Shown here: piece after piece, positions 25,493 through 34,871 of the stretch
Layout: each line of letters starts with the position of its first letter
Numbering within the stretch: position 1 is the stretch's first letter
Source: UBA1672 sp964352665
GTDB taxonomy: Bacteria; Pseudomonadota; Alphaproteobacteria; Micavibrionales; Micavibrionaceae
Length of the DNA: 64,000 bases
Reading direction: 5' to 3'
NCBI GenBank assembly: GCA_964352665.1
Contig: CAYGSJ010000003.1
Coordinates: 186,001-250,000 of the forward strand
Program-made: the position numbers and the translations under genes
The notes under the pieces: model-generated
What the model saw: only the letters and a program-made list of their open reading frames with translations
Database searches by the model: none
Told to the model about the DNA's origin: nothing

Positions 25493-28400
25493 GCGGCTTG
25501 CTTTTCTTTTTCTAATGTCCGTTTTACATCGCCGGGTGATCCCGTACCGCGCGCCAGTAAATCATAAGCAATCGGAACAATAAAGAGTGTAAAGAGCGTT
25601 GCCGCCGCCACACCGAACAAAATCACCACACCAATCGCCACGCGTGTTTCTGATCCTGCGCCTGTTGCGAGGATGAGTGGTGTTGATCCCGCCACTGTCG
25701 TAATTCCCGTCATGATGATAGGACGCAGTCGGATTTGTGCGGCTTCGATAAGAGCTTGTGAGAATTCCATTCCATCATCGCGAAGTTGGTTTACGAATTC
25801 AACAATCAAAATTCCATTTTTGGCCGCCAAGCCAATCAACATAATGAGGCCGATTTGTGTGTAAACATTCAAGGAATTACCGGTCAGGTACAGTCCCACC
25901 AACGCGCCAGATATCGCTAAAGGCACGGTCAGGATAATAACAAGGGGGTGTATATAGCTCTCGAATTGTGCGGCAAGAACAAGAAACACGATGATAAAAC
26001 CCAGAACGAAAATAAACAGCAAGGAAGAGCCGCTGCTTTGATAATCAAGAGACTCGCCTTTGTAATCAATGGCGGCGGTGTCGGGTAAATGTTCACGTAC
26101 GAGATTACGAAGATGATTAAGTGCTTTACCAAGTGCGTAGCCTTCTTCTAGTCCGGCTTCTATTGTAATGGCACGCACGCGGTTATAGCGATTGAGTGAT
26201 CCTGAATCCGCGTATTCCTCAATCTTCACAAGGTTAGAAAGCGGAATGAGTTTGTTGCTCATTTCTGCGCGGACATAAATATTTTGCATGTTGGTGGGTG
26301 TGCGTTGTGCATCGCGTTCACCCTCTAAAATAACATCATATTCTTCGCCATCTTCGATATAAGTCGTCACGCGGCGTGATCCCAGCATGGTTTCCAATGT
26401 GCGTCCAATGGTTTGGACGCTGACCCCTAGATCAGCGGCACGGTCTTTGTTGATGATCAGGCGAAGTTGTGGTTTGGTTTCCTTATAGTCACTATCGATG
26501 TCGGTGAAGCCGGGATTATCTTCTTTGATCTTTTCAAGGATAATGTCACGCCATTCAGCTAGTTCCGCATATGTACCGCCGCCGAGGACAAATTGTACGG
26601 GCTTTCCGATACCACCGCCAAAGGCTTGGCGCATAACGGGGAAAGCGCGAACACCGGGTAGATCGCTCATCTTTCCGGCAATTTCTCCCATAATGGCCGA
26701 GGCCGGGCGGCGTTTATCCCAATCGTTTAAAACGATAATGACAATCCCGTCATTAAAGCTGGAAAGCGTTCCAAAGGAGCGCGGCGCACGAACCAAAAGA
26801 CGGTTGACTTCGCCGCTTTCGACATAAGGGGTAAGGCGGCGTTCGATTTCTTCCATGTATTCTTTGGTGTATTGAAAAGAGGCACCTTCAGGCCCATTTA
26901 CCAGCAAGAAAAACGCGCCACGATCTTCTTTTGGAGCATATTCGGATGGAACAGAATTAAACAAAAATACGGCCCCGCCGACCAGCCCTGCAAAAATAAG
27001 TAGCATGATCAAGCGGAAGGCAAGAGCCTTTTGCAAAACACGCGTGTAGCCTGATTTGAACTTTTCGAAGACGTTATCAATTTTTGTGCTGAGCGTGCCG
27101 CGCTCTGTTTTTTTCAGGATTTTAGAGGCCATCATCGGACAAAGCGTAAGTGCCACAAAGGTAGAAAAAGAAACAGCCGCCACCATGGTAATCGAAAATT
27201 CGGTAAATAAGCGCCCAAGATCTCCTTCAAGAAATGTGATAGGGGTAAAAACAGCCACCAAAACAATTGTTGTGGCGATTACCGCGAAGCTGACTTGACG
27301 CGTGCCGTTATAGGCGGCGGATAGGGGCGGTTCCCCTTCATCGATGCGTCTATGGATATTTTCCAGCACAACAATGGCATCATCCACGACCAGTCCAATG
27401 GCCAAAACCAGCGCCAGCAAGGTGAGCAGGTTAATCGAAAATCCAAAGGCATAGAGAATGATAAAGGTTGCCGTCAAAGAAACAGGGACGGTCACCGCCG
27501 GAATGAGCATGGCGCGGAAAGAACCCAAAAACAGATAAATGACAGTCACAACCAAAAGCATAGCGATAAACAGGGTTTTATATACTTCTGCAATCGCATT
27601 CTGAATGAACACAGAGGTGTCATAGGAATTATCGATTTCCATGCCCGGCGGCAAGTCAGGTGCCAAGCGCTCCGCTAGTTCTATCGCCCCTTTTGCAACG
27701 GCTATTGTATTGGCCTTGGATTGTTTGATAATACCGATACCGACCATTGGCGTACCATTTCCGCGGAAAAATGTACGATTTTCAACGGCGGCTTTTTCAA
27801 TGCGTGCAATTTCTTCGAGGCGCACAAGATAATTATCTTTGCTTGCAACGACCAGTTTCTTAAAGTCTTCGGGCGTTGTGTATGCACGTTGTATGCGCGC
27901 GGTGAATTGTGTTTCTTCTGATTCAATGCTGCCTGCGGGTAATTCTATATTTTCACTGCGCAGGGCGTTTTCAATATCGGCGGCTGTTAATCCACGCGCC
28001 GCCATCTGTTTTCGATCCAGCCAGACACGCATCGCATATTCCAACCCACCACCAATACGAACGCGGGCAACGCCAGGCAAAACAGAAAATCGATCCTGTA
28101 TATATCGTTTTGCGTAGTCTGTGAGTTCCAACGTGTCCAAGCGGTCACTGTTCAGATTAAGCCAAAGAATGACATCATCGCTGGAATCGGCCTTTTGAAT
28201 ATCCGGCGGATCGGCCTCTTCGGGTAAATTATCGATCACACCCGAGACACGATCGCGCACGTCATTTGTTGCGGCCTCAATATCGCGTCCAACATCAAAT
28301 TCAATATTGATGCGTGAGCGCCCGTCAGATGAACTGGAGGAAATGAACTTAATGCCCTCTACGCCGGAGATGCGGTCTTCGATCACTTCGGTGATGCGTG

Positions 28401-28581
28401 TTTCTACGATATTGGCCGATGCGCCTTGATAGCTTGTGCTGACCGAAACCACGGGCGGGTCAATATCGGGATATTCTCGTAAAGGCAGGCGCGAGAAAGA
28501 CACGATGCCAAAGGCAACAAGCAATAGCGATAGGACAGAGGCAAAAACAGGACGTGTTACAGAAACATCGGAAAGGATCAT
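25489..28581 (-). CDS. RND multidrug efflux permease (HAE1 family)
   Basis: A 1030-residue proton-driven inner-membrane pump of the AcrB type. Twelve helices and two large periplasmic loops are apparent. The proton-relay aspartates lie in GLVVDDAIVVLEN of helix 4, and motif PLREYPDIDPP lies at the start of the first loop. The second half repeats the fold with GLAAKNGILIVEFVNQ. The C-terminus is basic and cytoplasmic. Substrates are unknown; family members export drugs, detergents and lipids. The adaptor gene lies 3 bp upstream. Confidence 0.95.
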   Translation of the reverse strand: MILSDVSVTRPVFASVLSLLLVAFGIVSFSRLPLREYPDIDPPVVSVSTSYQGASANIVETRITEVIEDRISGVEGIKFISSSSSDGRSRINIEFDVGRDIEAATNDVRDRVSGVIDNLPEEADPPDIQKADSSDDVILWLNLNSDRLDTLELTDYAKRYIQDRFSVLPGVARVRIGGGLEYAMRVWLDRKQMAARGLTAADIENALRSENIELPAGSIESEETQFTARIQRAYTTPEDFKKLVVASKDNYLVRLEEIARIEKAAVENRTFFRGNGTPMVGIGIIKQSKANTIAVAKGAIELAERLAPDLPPGMEIDNSYDTSVFIQNAIAEVYKTLFIAMLLVVTVIYLFLGSFRAMLIPAVTVPVSLTATFIILYAFGFSINLLTLLALVLAIGLVVDDAIVVLENIHRRIDEGEPPLSAAYNGTRQVSFAVIATTIVLVAVFTPITFLEGDLGRLFTEFSITMVAAVSFSTFVALTLCPMMASKILKKTERGTLSTKIDNVFEKFKSGYTRVLQKALAFRLIMLLIFAGLVGGAVFLFNSVPSEYAPKEDRGAFFLLVNGPEGASFQYTKEYMEEIERRLTPYVESGEVNRLLVRAPRSFGTLSSFNDGIVIIVLNDWDKRRPASAIMGEIAGKMSDLPGVRAFPVMRQAFGGGIGKPVQFVLGGGTYAELAEWRDIILEKIKEDNPGFTDIDSDYKETKPQLRLIINKDRAADLGVSVQTIGRTLETMLGSRRVTTYIEDGEEYDVILEGERDAQRTPTNMQNIYVRAEMSNKLIPLSNLVKIEEYADSGSLNRYNRVRAITIEAGLEEGYALGKALNHLRNLVREHLPDTAAIDYKGESLDYQSSGSSLLFIFVLGFIIVFLVLAAQFESYIHPLVIILTVPLAISGALVGLYLTGNSLNVYTQIGLIMLIGLAAKNGILIVEFVNQLRDDGMEFSQALIEAAQIRLRPIIMTGITTVAGSTPLILATGAGSETRVAIGVVILFGVAAATLFTLFIVPIAYDLLARGTGSPGDVKRTLEKEKQAA

Positions 28582-28584
28582 AAT

Positions 28585-29673
28585 TTAGTTTTCTTTCTTT
28601 TTCTGTTTTAACAAAGTGTCCAAAGGGGCGTTGCCTGTTTCGACCGCGCGGATACTAATCTCTGCACCATCACTGATTTTCACAGTGCCGTGAGATACAA
28701 GCTGATCGCCATCTTTTAACCCGGACAGCACTTCGATAGAGCCGGGTTTGCGCCCTCCTATGGTGATTTCTTGCTGCTTGGCGATTATTTTATCGCCGTC
28801 TTTGATGGCCAGATAAACAAAATTTTTCTCACCACGTTTCAGCAAAGATTCTTCGGGGATCAAAAGCGCATCACGCGGATTTTTCAAAAGGGTGATGCTC
28901 ATCAATAAGCCGGGTTTTAAAACAAGATCTTCATTTGGTACAATCGCGCGTACTTTTACCGTGCGGGTGATCGGATCGACTTGCGTATTGATGGTGTGTA
29001 CTTTGCCCTTAAATTCACGATCTCCGAAGGCTTCAACTTGACCGACAATTGGTAGGCCAGGTTTGAGCGTAGAAAGAAAAACCGATGGGACATCGAAATC
29101 AACTTTTATTTGGCTAAGGTCATCTATCGTAGTAATAATGTCGCCGGGCTGTACTAATGCGCCCACGCTGACTTCACGCAGACCAAGGATGCCGTCAAAG
29201 GGCGCAGTGATTGTAAGTTCGTCAATGCGGGCTTTCATTGACTCAACGGCGGCTTCGCTTTGCCTGAGAGAAGCCAGACGTTCCTGCAGGGCTCCTTTTG
29301 ATAAGGCGCTGTTATTTTGTAAGTTTTGTGCACGGCTATAGGACGATCTGCTTTCCGAGAGCATGGCCTCCGAGGCTTTTAAATTTGCGTCTTCTTCTCC
29401 CTTATCAAGCGTGACCAGCAAATCGCCTTTTTTGACCTGTTGCCCATCTTCAAAATGAATTTCGTGCACTTTTTCAGATGTATCCGGTGTGATGACAACC
29501 GTTTCGTTGGCTTTGGTCGTGCCAAGAGCCTCCACGCGATCAGAAAAGGCCTGACGCGCAGCCGGAGAGACGATTACCGCTGTTGGCCCTTGCGGCCCTT
29601 TTTGTGCCATTATTTGTGTGCTGACGGCGCAAATCGTACTGATCATCACCAATAAAAAAAGGATTTTATTCAT
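28585..29673 (-). CDS. RND efflux periplasmic adaptor (HlyD/MFP family)
   Basis: A 362-residue membrane-fusion protein joining the pump to the outer-membrane channel. The signal peptide ends around IMAQKG. The lipoyl halves appear as VHEIHFEDGQQVKKGDLLV and ITAPFDGILGLREVSVGAL, flanking a coiled-coil hairpin (about residues 95-150) rich in Glu, Ser and Ala. It is the first gene of the operon, so the promoter should lie in the 155 bp between it and the TerB-like gene start side. No local regulator gene is seen. Confidence 0.93.
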   Translation of the reverse strand: MNKILFLLVMISTICAVSTQIMAQKGPQGPTAVIVSPAARQAFSDRVEALGTTKANETVVITPDTSEKVHEIHFEDGQQVKKGDLLVTLDKGEEDANLKASEAMLSESRSSYSRAQNLQNNSALSKGALQERLASLRQSEAAVESMKARIDELTITAPFDGILGLREVSVGALVQPGDIITTIDDLSQIKVDFDVPSVFLSTLKPGLPIVGQVEAFGDREFKGKVHTINTQVDPITRTVKVRAIVPNEDLVLKPGLLMSITLLKNPRDALLIPEESLLKRGEKNFVYLAIKDGDKIIAKQQEITIGGRKPGSIEVLSGLKDGDQLVSHGTVKISDGAEISIRAVETGNAPLDTLLKQKKKEN

Positions 29674-29828
29674 TTGTTCTCCACGCTTTTCTAAACATTT
29701 TTTCAGTATTCAGTTAAAATTCTCAAACGGTTACCATTAAGGGCAACATATCAGAATACGTGTGATCAATAAACATTTCTCAGTGGTCATTTTTTCAAGA
29801 GCGCCCAAGCTTGGGTAACGCTTATTGT

Positions 29829-30443
29829 TTAACCAGAAGTTGTCAGATCCCGGCCTTCAAAGAAATCTTCCTTAATTTTTTCAACATGGCTAAGGGATAA
29901 GCCCAGACCCAAACGAATATCATCGAGCATAATTAACTCGCTTTCCGCTTTGTCATTATCGGCGGCCAGAATATAGAGTGAGGCGATGACTAATTTTTCT
30001 TTATTCGCCTTACTTAATGTGTTGGAAAGTGTCTTGATTTCGTTTTCTATGCTGATACCGTCATCCATCATTTGTCCGGCTGTGTCGCGGATTATTTGTT
30101 CGGCCAGTTCCTGTTGGATCAAATGTTTATATATTTTCTGGATTTGTTTGATTTCACTATCCGCAAGTACGTTGTCAGCGACCGACATGGCAATCATGCA
30201 CCTGATTAAACCAACGGAGAAAACGTTTAAATTTCCGGCATAAAGGGAGTCACGCTTTGCAAACTCGACGCCAGCAAAGCCAAGAATACCAAAAACGCTT
30301 AATGCGGCTCCGGCGAGAATAAATAAAACGCCAAAACCATAGGGTATCGCTTGTGTTTGTGGTTGTATAAGCGCCATTCCAATAATAACAGCACCGATGA
30401 GCAGAAACGTTGTGCCGATAATCAGAATTTTGGTTTCTTTCAT
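29829..30443 (-). CDS. TerB-like protein with N-terminal membrane anchor
   Basis: A 204-residue protein with two N-terminal hydrophobic helices (about residues 7-25 and 34-58) and a cytosolic domain of all-helical TerB-like character: VFSVGLIRCMIAMSVADN, LVIASLYILAADNDKAE and a C-terminal helical hairpin. TerB-fold domains are linked to tellurite resistance and membrane stress, but the exact role here is unknown. Residues 75-204 are clearly paralogous to the 138-residue protein encoded just upstream, including the shared end DLTTSG/NLTSSG. Confidence 0.72.
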   Translation of the reverse strand: MKETKILIIGTTFLLIGAVIIGMALIQPQTQAIPYGFGVLFILAGAALSVFGILGFAGVEFAKRDSLYAGNLNVFSVGLIRCMIAMSVADNVLADSEIKQIQKIYKHLIQQELAEQIIRDTAGQMMDDGISIENEIKTLSNTLSKANKEKLVIASLYILAADNDKAESELIMLDDIRLGLGLSLSHVEKIKEDFFEGRDLTTSG

Positions 30444-30479
30444 TATGTTACCTTCCTTGAGCCCTGTTGCGTATCTGGT

Positions 30480-30896
30480 TTAACCCGATGATGTTAGATT
30501 TTTTCCCGCGAAGAATTTAGTTTTTATTTCTTCAACTTTTTCCGGTTCTAAACCTAGCCCTGTGCGGATTTTTTCCAGCATATCAAGCTCGCGCGCTGCG
30601 ATATCACCATCAGCCGCTAAAATATAGAGCGAGGCAAGGATAAGTGTTTCCTTTTGCTCTTCATCAAGTGTACGAGCAATATTTTTGATTTCCAGTTCAA
30701 TGCTGACGCCTTGTTTCATCATGCCGTCGGCGGTCTCGCGAATAACTGGCTCTGGCACTTCCCATTCGGTCAGTTGTTTGTAGACGCGTAAAATTTCACT
30801 TATTTCATCGTCTTCAAGAATGTTGTCGGCAATCGACATCGCAATAATACAACGAAGCAGCCCCATTGAAAAAGCACCGGCATTTTTACTACGCAT
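30480..30896 (-). CDS. TerB-like soluble protein
   Basis: A 138-residue protein that is essentially the TerB-like domain alone: AFSMGLLRCIIAMSIADN, then LILASLYILAADGDIAARE, with alternating acidic helices. It lacks the membrane anchor of the neighbouring 204-residue paralogue, so the pair could form a soluble and membrane-bound couple. The 36-bp gap to that gene suggests one transcript. It diverges from the SitA gene with 124 bp between the starts. Confidence 0.72.
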   Translation of the reverse strand: MRSKNAGAFSMGLLRCIIAMSIADNILEDDEISEILRVYKQLTEWEVPEPVIRETADGMMKQGVSIELEIKNIARTLDEEQKETLILASLYILAADGDIAARELDMLEKIRTGLGLEPEKVEEIKTKFFAGKNLTSSG

Positions 30897-30985
30897 CAGC
30901 TATGTCCTTGTCATTGTTGTGACGTTTCGCCGTGATTGTAGACAAAACTGCCGTCAAAAGACATAAAAATCTTTTTTTGTAGCCG

Positions 30986-31014
30986 TTGCGTATAAATTTA
31001 GCCTGTGCTAAAAT
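30986..31014 (+). promoter_or_regulatory. Promoter of the sit operon with overlapping palindromic operator
   Basis: TTGCGT (30986-30991) and TAAAAT (31009-31014) form a -35/-10 pair with a 17-bp spacer. A palindrome TTTAGC-CTGT-GCTAAA (30997-31012) covers the spacer and -10 box. Such an arrangement suits repression by the MntR-type regulator at the end of the operon. The expected transcription start falls at or within a few bases of the ATG at 31021. Confidence 0.6.
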
Positions 31015-31020
31015 TAGAAT

Positions 31021-31917
31021 ATGAGGCTAAACTTATATATCATGATATTAGTGGTACTGTTTTTTGCAGATCCAGCTTACGCGAAGGAGCGAATTAAGGC
31101 TGTGACCAGCTTTACTGTGATTGCCGATATTGCGCGTAATGTTGCAGGAGATGCGGCAGACGTCGAATCTATCACGAAACCAGGCGCAGAGATTCACGAT
31201 TACCGGCCTACACCGAAAGATATTGTCCGGGCGCAGAATGCCGATTTGATTTTGTGGAACGGTTTAAATCTGGAGCGCTGGTTTGAACGGTTCCTTCAGG
31301 ATGTTAAAGATGTACCTAATGTGGTTGTTTCGGAAGGTGTGGAACCTTTATCTATTTACGATGGGCCCTATACCGGAAAGCCAAACCCGCATGCGTGGAT
31401 GTCGGTAACCAACGGATTGATTTATATTGAAAATATAAGAGATGCCCTTGTCAGTATTGATCCTGATAATGCAGATATTTATATAGAAAACGCAAAAAAC
31501 TATAGCGAGCGGATCAGTCATCTGCGTGACGAAATTAAAGATTCTGTAAAGGATGTCCCTAGTGGCATAAGGTATCTTGTGACCAGTGAAGGCGCGTTTA
31601 GTTATCTGGCAAAAGAGTTGGATATGCAGGAGGTTTATCTTTGGCCGATCAATGCGGAGCAGCAAGGCTCTCCACATCAGGTGCGCAAGGTTATAGATAC
31701 TGTACGGGAGAAAAATATTCCTGTGATTTTTAGTGAAAGCACAATTTCAGATAAGCCGGCAAAACAGGTTGCTAATGAAACGGGAGCCCACTATGGCGGG
31801 GTTTTATATGTTGATTCTTTAAGCGAATTAGGTGGCCCTGTGCCGACCTATCTTGATTTATTGCGCGTAACGACAAAAACAATAGCAAACGGATTTGAAA
31901 ATGCAGCAAAGCGCTAG
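31021..31917 (+). CDS. sitA: Manganese/iron ABC transporter substrate-binding protein (SitA-type)
   Basis: Periplasmic metal-binding protein of a cluster A-I ABC importer, 298 residues with a signal peptide ending around AYAKE. The four metal ligands are visible as His59 (EIHDYRPT), His124 (NPHAWMS), Glu190 (VTSEGAF) and Asp265 (YVDSLSEL). Glu at the third position, where zinc-specific ZnuA has His, and the lack of a His-rich loop favour Mn2+ or Fe2+ over Zn2+. No ribosome site precedes the ATG, in line with a leaderless mRNA. The ATPase gene overlaps the 3' end. Confidence 0.9.
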   Translation: MRLNLYIMILVVLFFADPAYAKERIKAVTSFTVIADIARNVAGDAADVESITKPGAEIHDYRPTPKDIVRAQNADLILWNGLNLERWFERFLQDVKDVPNVVVSEGVEPLSIYDGPYTGKPNPHAWMSVTNGLIYIENIRDALVSIDPDNADIYIENAKNYSERISHLRDEIKDSVKDVPSGIRYLVTSEGAFSYLAKELDMQEVYLWPINAEQQGSPHQVRKVIDTVREKNIPVIFSESTISDKPAKQVANETGAHYGGVLYVDSLSELGGPVPTYLDLLRVTTKTIANGFENAAKR

Positions 31918-32791
31918 CGCCTCTGACAATATCATAGAAATTGAAAGCCTCAGTGTTACCTATCCCAATGGCGAGCATGCTCTGGATAATGTTAGTGTCA
32001 AACTTCATACCGGAACGATATGCGGTCTTGTCGGGGTCAATGGTGCCGGTAAATCAACATTGTTTAAAAGCATTATGGGCTTTGTGAGGCCAACTTCAGG
32101 CAATATCAAGATTGCAGGCCGCAGTGTTAAAGAAACCCTGAAACGCAATCTGGTTGCTTATGTTCCGCAAACCGAGAATGTGGATTGGAATTTCCCTGTG
32201 CTGGTCGAAGATGTGGTGATGATGGGACGATATGGCCATATGGGTTTTATGCGTGTGCCCTCTACCGAAGACAGAAAAGCCGTTGATAACGCGTTAGAGC
32301 GGGTCAATATGACCAAATACCGGAAACGTCAGATTGGCGAGTTGAGCGGTGGTCAGAAAAAAAGGGTTTTTGTTGCGCGTGCGCTGGCACAGGGCGGGCA
32401 GGTTTTATTGCTGGATGAGCCATTCACAGGGGTTGATATCAAGACCGAAGAAAGACTTATTACCCTGTTTCGTTCTCTTGCCCTGGAAAACTGCCTCATT
32501 CTGGTGGCAACCCATAACCTCGGGAGTGTGCCCAGTTTTTGCGACGAGGTGATGTTGGTAAACGGGACATTGCTTGCCTACGGCCCTGTTGAGACGACCT
32601 TTACACAGGAAAATCTGGCGATGGCCTTTGGCGGTATGTTGCGTCATCAGAAATTGGCCGGCTCCGATCTTCATGATGATGAAGATGCACGGAGTGTTAC
32701 AGTTCTAACCGATGATGAACGACCTCTAGTTCTTTATGGTGATGAATTAATGCAAAAAATTGTGCGCTCACAGGCGGAAGATGATGACTGA
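31901..32791 (+). CDS. sitB: Manganese/iron ABC transporter ATP-binding protein (SitB-type)
   Basis: ATPase that powers the importer, 296 residues. Walker A is GVNGAGKSTLFK, the ABC signature is LSGGQKKRVFVARAL, and Walker B is VLLLDEPFTGVD with a downstream switch His in ATHNLG. The segment VPQTENVDWNFPVLVEDVVM is typical of the metal-type ATPases. The ATG at 31901 is preferred over the TTG two codons earlier. It overlaps sitA by 17 bp and the next gene by 8 bp. Confidence 0.92.
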   Translation: MQQSASASDNIIEIESLSVTYPNGEHALDNVSVKLHTGTICGLVGVNGAGKSTLFKSIMGFVRPTSGNIKIAGRSVKETLKRNLVAYVPQTENVDWNFPVLVEDVVMMGRYGHMGFMRVPSTEDRKAVDNALERVNMTKYRKRQIGELSGGQKKRVFVARALAQGGQVLLLDEPFTGVDIKTEERLITLFRSLALENCLILVATHNLGSVPSFCDEVMLVNGTLLAYGPVETTFTQENLAMAFGGMLRHQKLAGSDLHDDEDARSVTVLTDDERPLVLYGDELMQKIVRSQAEDDD

Positions 32792-33629
32792 TCTTCTGCT
32801 AGAACCCTTTACTTATCAATATATGGCAAAGGCCATATGGACCTGTGCGTTGGTTGGCGGTGTGTGCGCCTTTTTATCCTCTTATCTTATGCTTAAAGGG
32901 TGGTCACTTATGGGCGATGCACTTGCACATTCGATCGTTCCGGGCGTTGCTTTGGCTTACCTTCTGGCGCTGCCTTATGCGGCGGGCGCTTTTTTTGCAG
33001 GACTACTGGCTGCTGCCAGCATGGCGCTGGTAAAACAAAAAACCAAACTCCGTGAAGATACAGTCATAGGTTTGGTTTTTACGACATTCTTTGCGATTGG
33101 TTTATTATTGGTTTCTATCAATCCAACCGCAGTCAATATACAAGGTATAATCCTTGGAAATATTCTGGCCATTTCCGATAGTGATATTCTGCAGGTGGTT
33201 GTTATATCAGCGATTTGTCTGGTCATTCTTTCATTGAAATGGCGTGATCTTGTTGCGGTATTTTTTGACGAAAGTCACGCACGCAGTATTGGCCTGCCGG
33301 TTATGGCTCTTAAGATTTTGTTTTTTACATTGTTAAGCGCAGCAACAGTCGCAGCACTGCAAACTGTGGGGGCTTGCCTTGTCATTGCAATGGTTGTGAC
33401 ACCGGGCGCGACAGCTTATCTATTTACTGACAGATTTGGGAAACTTATTTTACTCTCTGTGGCAATTGGCACATTAACAAGTGGTTTTGGCGCGTATCTA
33501 AGCTATTTTCTCAATGCGAATCCAGGTGGTTTAATTGTGACATTACAAACGCTCATTTTTATTTGTGCATTTGTCTTCGCACCAAAATACGGAATTTTGG
33601 CAAACAGAGCAAAGGTAGAGAAGACATGA
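32784..33629 (+). CDS. sitC: Metal ABC transporter permease 1 (SitC-type)
   Basis: A 281-residue integral membrane permease of the ABC-3 family with about eight to nine helices. The family motif LMLKGWSLMGDALAHSIVPG lies after helix 1, and VGACLVIAMVVTPGATAYL lies near the coupling region. It pairs with the next permease as the heterodimeric channel. The ATG at 32784 is favoured by ribosome-site spacing; another ATG lies one codon earlier. It overlaps the ATPase gene by 8 bp. Confidence 0.92.
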   Translation: MTDLLLEPFTYQYMAKAIWTCALVGGVCAFLSSYLMLKGWSLMGDALAHSIVPGVALAYLLALPYAAGAFFAGLLAAASMALVKQKTKLREDTVIGLVFTTFFAIGLLLVSINPTAVNIQGIILGNILAISDSDILQVVVISAICLVILSLKWRDLVAVFFDESHARSIGLPVMALKILFFTLLSAATVAALQTVGACLVIAMVVTPGATAYLFTDRFGKLILLSVAIGTLTSGFGAYLSYFLNANPGGLIVTLQTLIFICAFVFAPKYGILANRAKVEKT

Positions 33630-34471
33630 TATACGATTTTCTGTTCGAACCTTTATCATATGATTTTATGCAGCGGGCATTGCTGGCCTCTGTTTTAATA
33701 GGAACAGTGTGCAGCATTTTTTCCTGTTTCCTTGTTTTAAAAGGATGGTCACTTATGGGGGATGCGGTTTCTCACGCTGTTTTGCCAGGCCTGACTTTAG
33801 CCTATGTCATCGGGTTACCTTTGGCGCTCGGTGCATTTGCCGCAGGGCTTTTTTGCGCGGTGGTTACCGGATATCTAAAGGATAATAGCCGCGTAAAAGA
33901 GGATGCGGTTATGGGCATCGTTTTTTCGGGTATGTTTGCAATAGGGCTGGTGATGCTTACAAAAATAGAAACAGATATTCATTTGCTGCATATTCTGTTT
34001 GGAAATGTTTTAGGTGTAAGCATGCTGGATCTTGCCGAGATTTCTATTATTGCGGTTTTGTGCTCGGCATTCATGGTTGCCCGCCGCAGGGATTTAATGC
34101 TTTATTGTTTTGATCCGGCGCATGCTTCTTCTATGGGTTTGCCGGTCAGATTTTTGCATTTCTCGCTTTTGATTTTACTGTCTCTTACAATTGTTTCATC
34201 GCTTAAGGCTGCCGGGATCATTTTGGTGATTGCCATGTTGATTGCGCCCGGAGCGATCGGGTTTATGGTCATGAAATCCTTTGATCGTATGATGATCGTG
34301 GCAGTATGTGCATCGGTTTTTTCTTGTGTAGCGGGGACAATTTTAAGCTTTCATCTGGATGCTGCTACGGCGCCGCTCATTGTGGTTATCCAGTCTTTAT
34401 TATTTTTGATGGCCCTGCTATTTTCAGACAGAGGACGGGACTATGGGACAAAACAAACACAAACTGGTTGA
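33626..34471 (+). CDS. sitD: Metal ABC transporter permease 2 (SitD-type)
   Basis: A 281-residue permease of the same length and family as its upstream neighbour, with the matching motif LVLKGWSLMGDAVSHAVLPG and AAGIILVIAMLIAPGAIGFM. The two genes are an old tandem duplication that now forms the two halves of the channel. The ATG sits in the stop codon of the first permease gene (ATGA overlap). The 3' end overlaps the repressor gene by 29 bp. Confidence 0.92.
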   Translation: MIYDFLFEPLSYDFMQRALLASVLIGTVCSIFSCFLVLKGWSLMGDAVSHAVLPGLTLAYVIGLPLALGAFAAGLFCAVVTGYLKDNSRVKEDAVMGIVFSGMFAIGLVMLTKIETDIHLLHILFGNVLGVSMLDLAEISIIAVLCSAFMVARRRDLMLYCFDPAHASSMGLPVRFLHFSLLILLSLTIVSSLKAAGIILVIAMLIAPGAIGFMVMKSFDRMMIVAVCASVFSCVAGTILSFHLDAATAPLIVVIQSLLFLMALLFSDRGRDYGTKQTQTG

Positions 34472-34871
34472 TGCCAAAACACAAGCCAAATGGTTTGCTC
34501 GTGTTCGTGAAGCGCATCAAACAGAAACCACAGAAGATTACGTCGAGTTAATTGCCGATCTTATTGTGGTCAATCAGGAAGCACGCTTGAGTGATCTGGC
34601 TGAACGGTTCGGTGTCTCCCATCCCACTGCGAGCAAAATCCTAAATCGCCTAAAAGAAGAGGGTTATGTCGAGAGCCAGCCCTATCGCTCTATTTTCCTG
34701 ACCAAAAAGGGTGTGGATCTTGCAAAAAGGTGTAAGGAGCGCCACGAAATTATCCTCGATTTTCTTATTCGTCTTGGTGTTTCACCAAAGACGGCAGAGT
34801 ATGATGCAGAAGGGATCGAGCATCATATCAGCGATGAAACACTCAAAATTTTCAAGAAGTTCAAACCTTAG
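34443..34871 (+). CDS. mntR: MntR-type manganese-dependent repressor (DtxR family)
   Basis: A 142-residue metalloregulator that represses metal uptake when Mn2+ is plentiful. The winged helix contains LAERFGVSHPTASKILNRLK. Aligning by spacing to Bacillus MntR, the Mn ligands map to Asp32, Glu35, His101, Glu123, Glu126 and His127, all conserved. An N-terminal extension of about 24 residues precedes the usual start. Located as the last gene of the importer operon, it would be autoregulated through the palindrome at 30997-31012. Its stop shares 4 bp with the convergent rsmB stop. Confidence 0.9.
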   Translation: MGQNKHKLVDAKTQAKWFARVREAHQTETTEDYVELIADLIVVNQEARLSDLAERFGVSHPTASKILNRLKEEGYVESQPYRSIFLTKKGVDLAKRCKERHEIILDFLIRLGVSPKTAEYDAEGIEHHISDETLKIFKKFKP

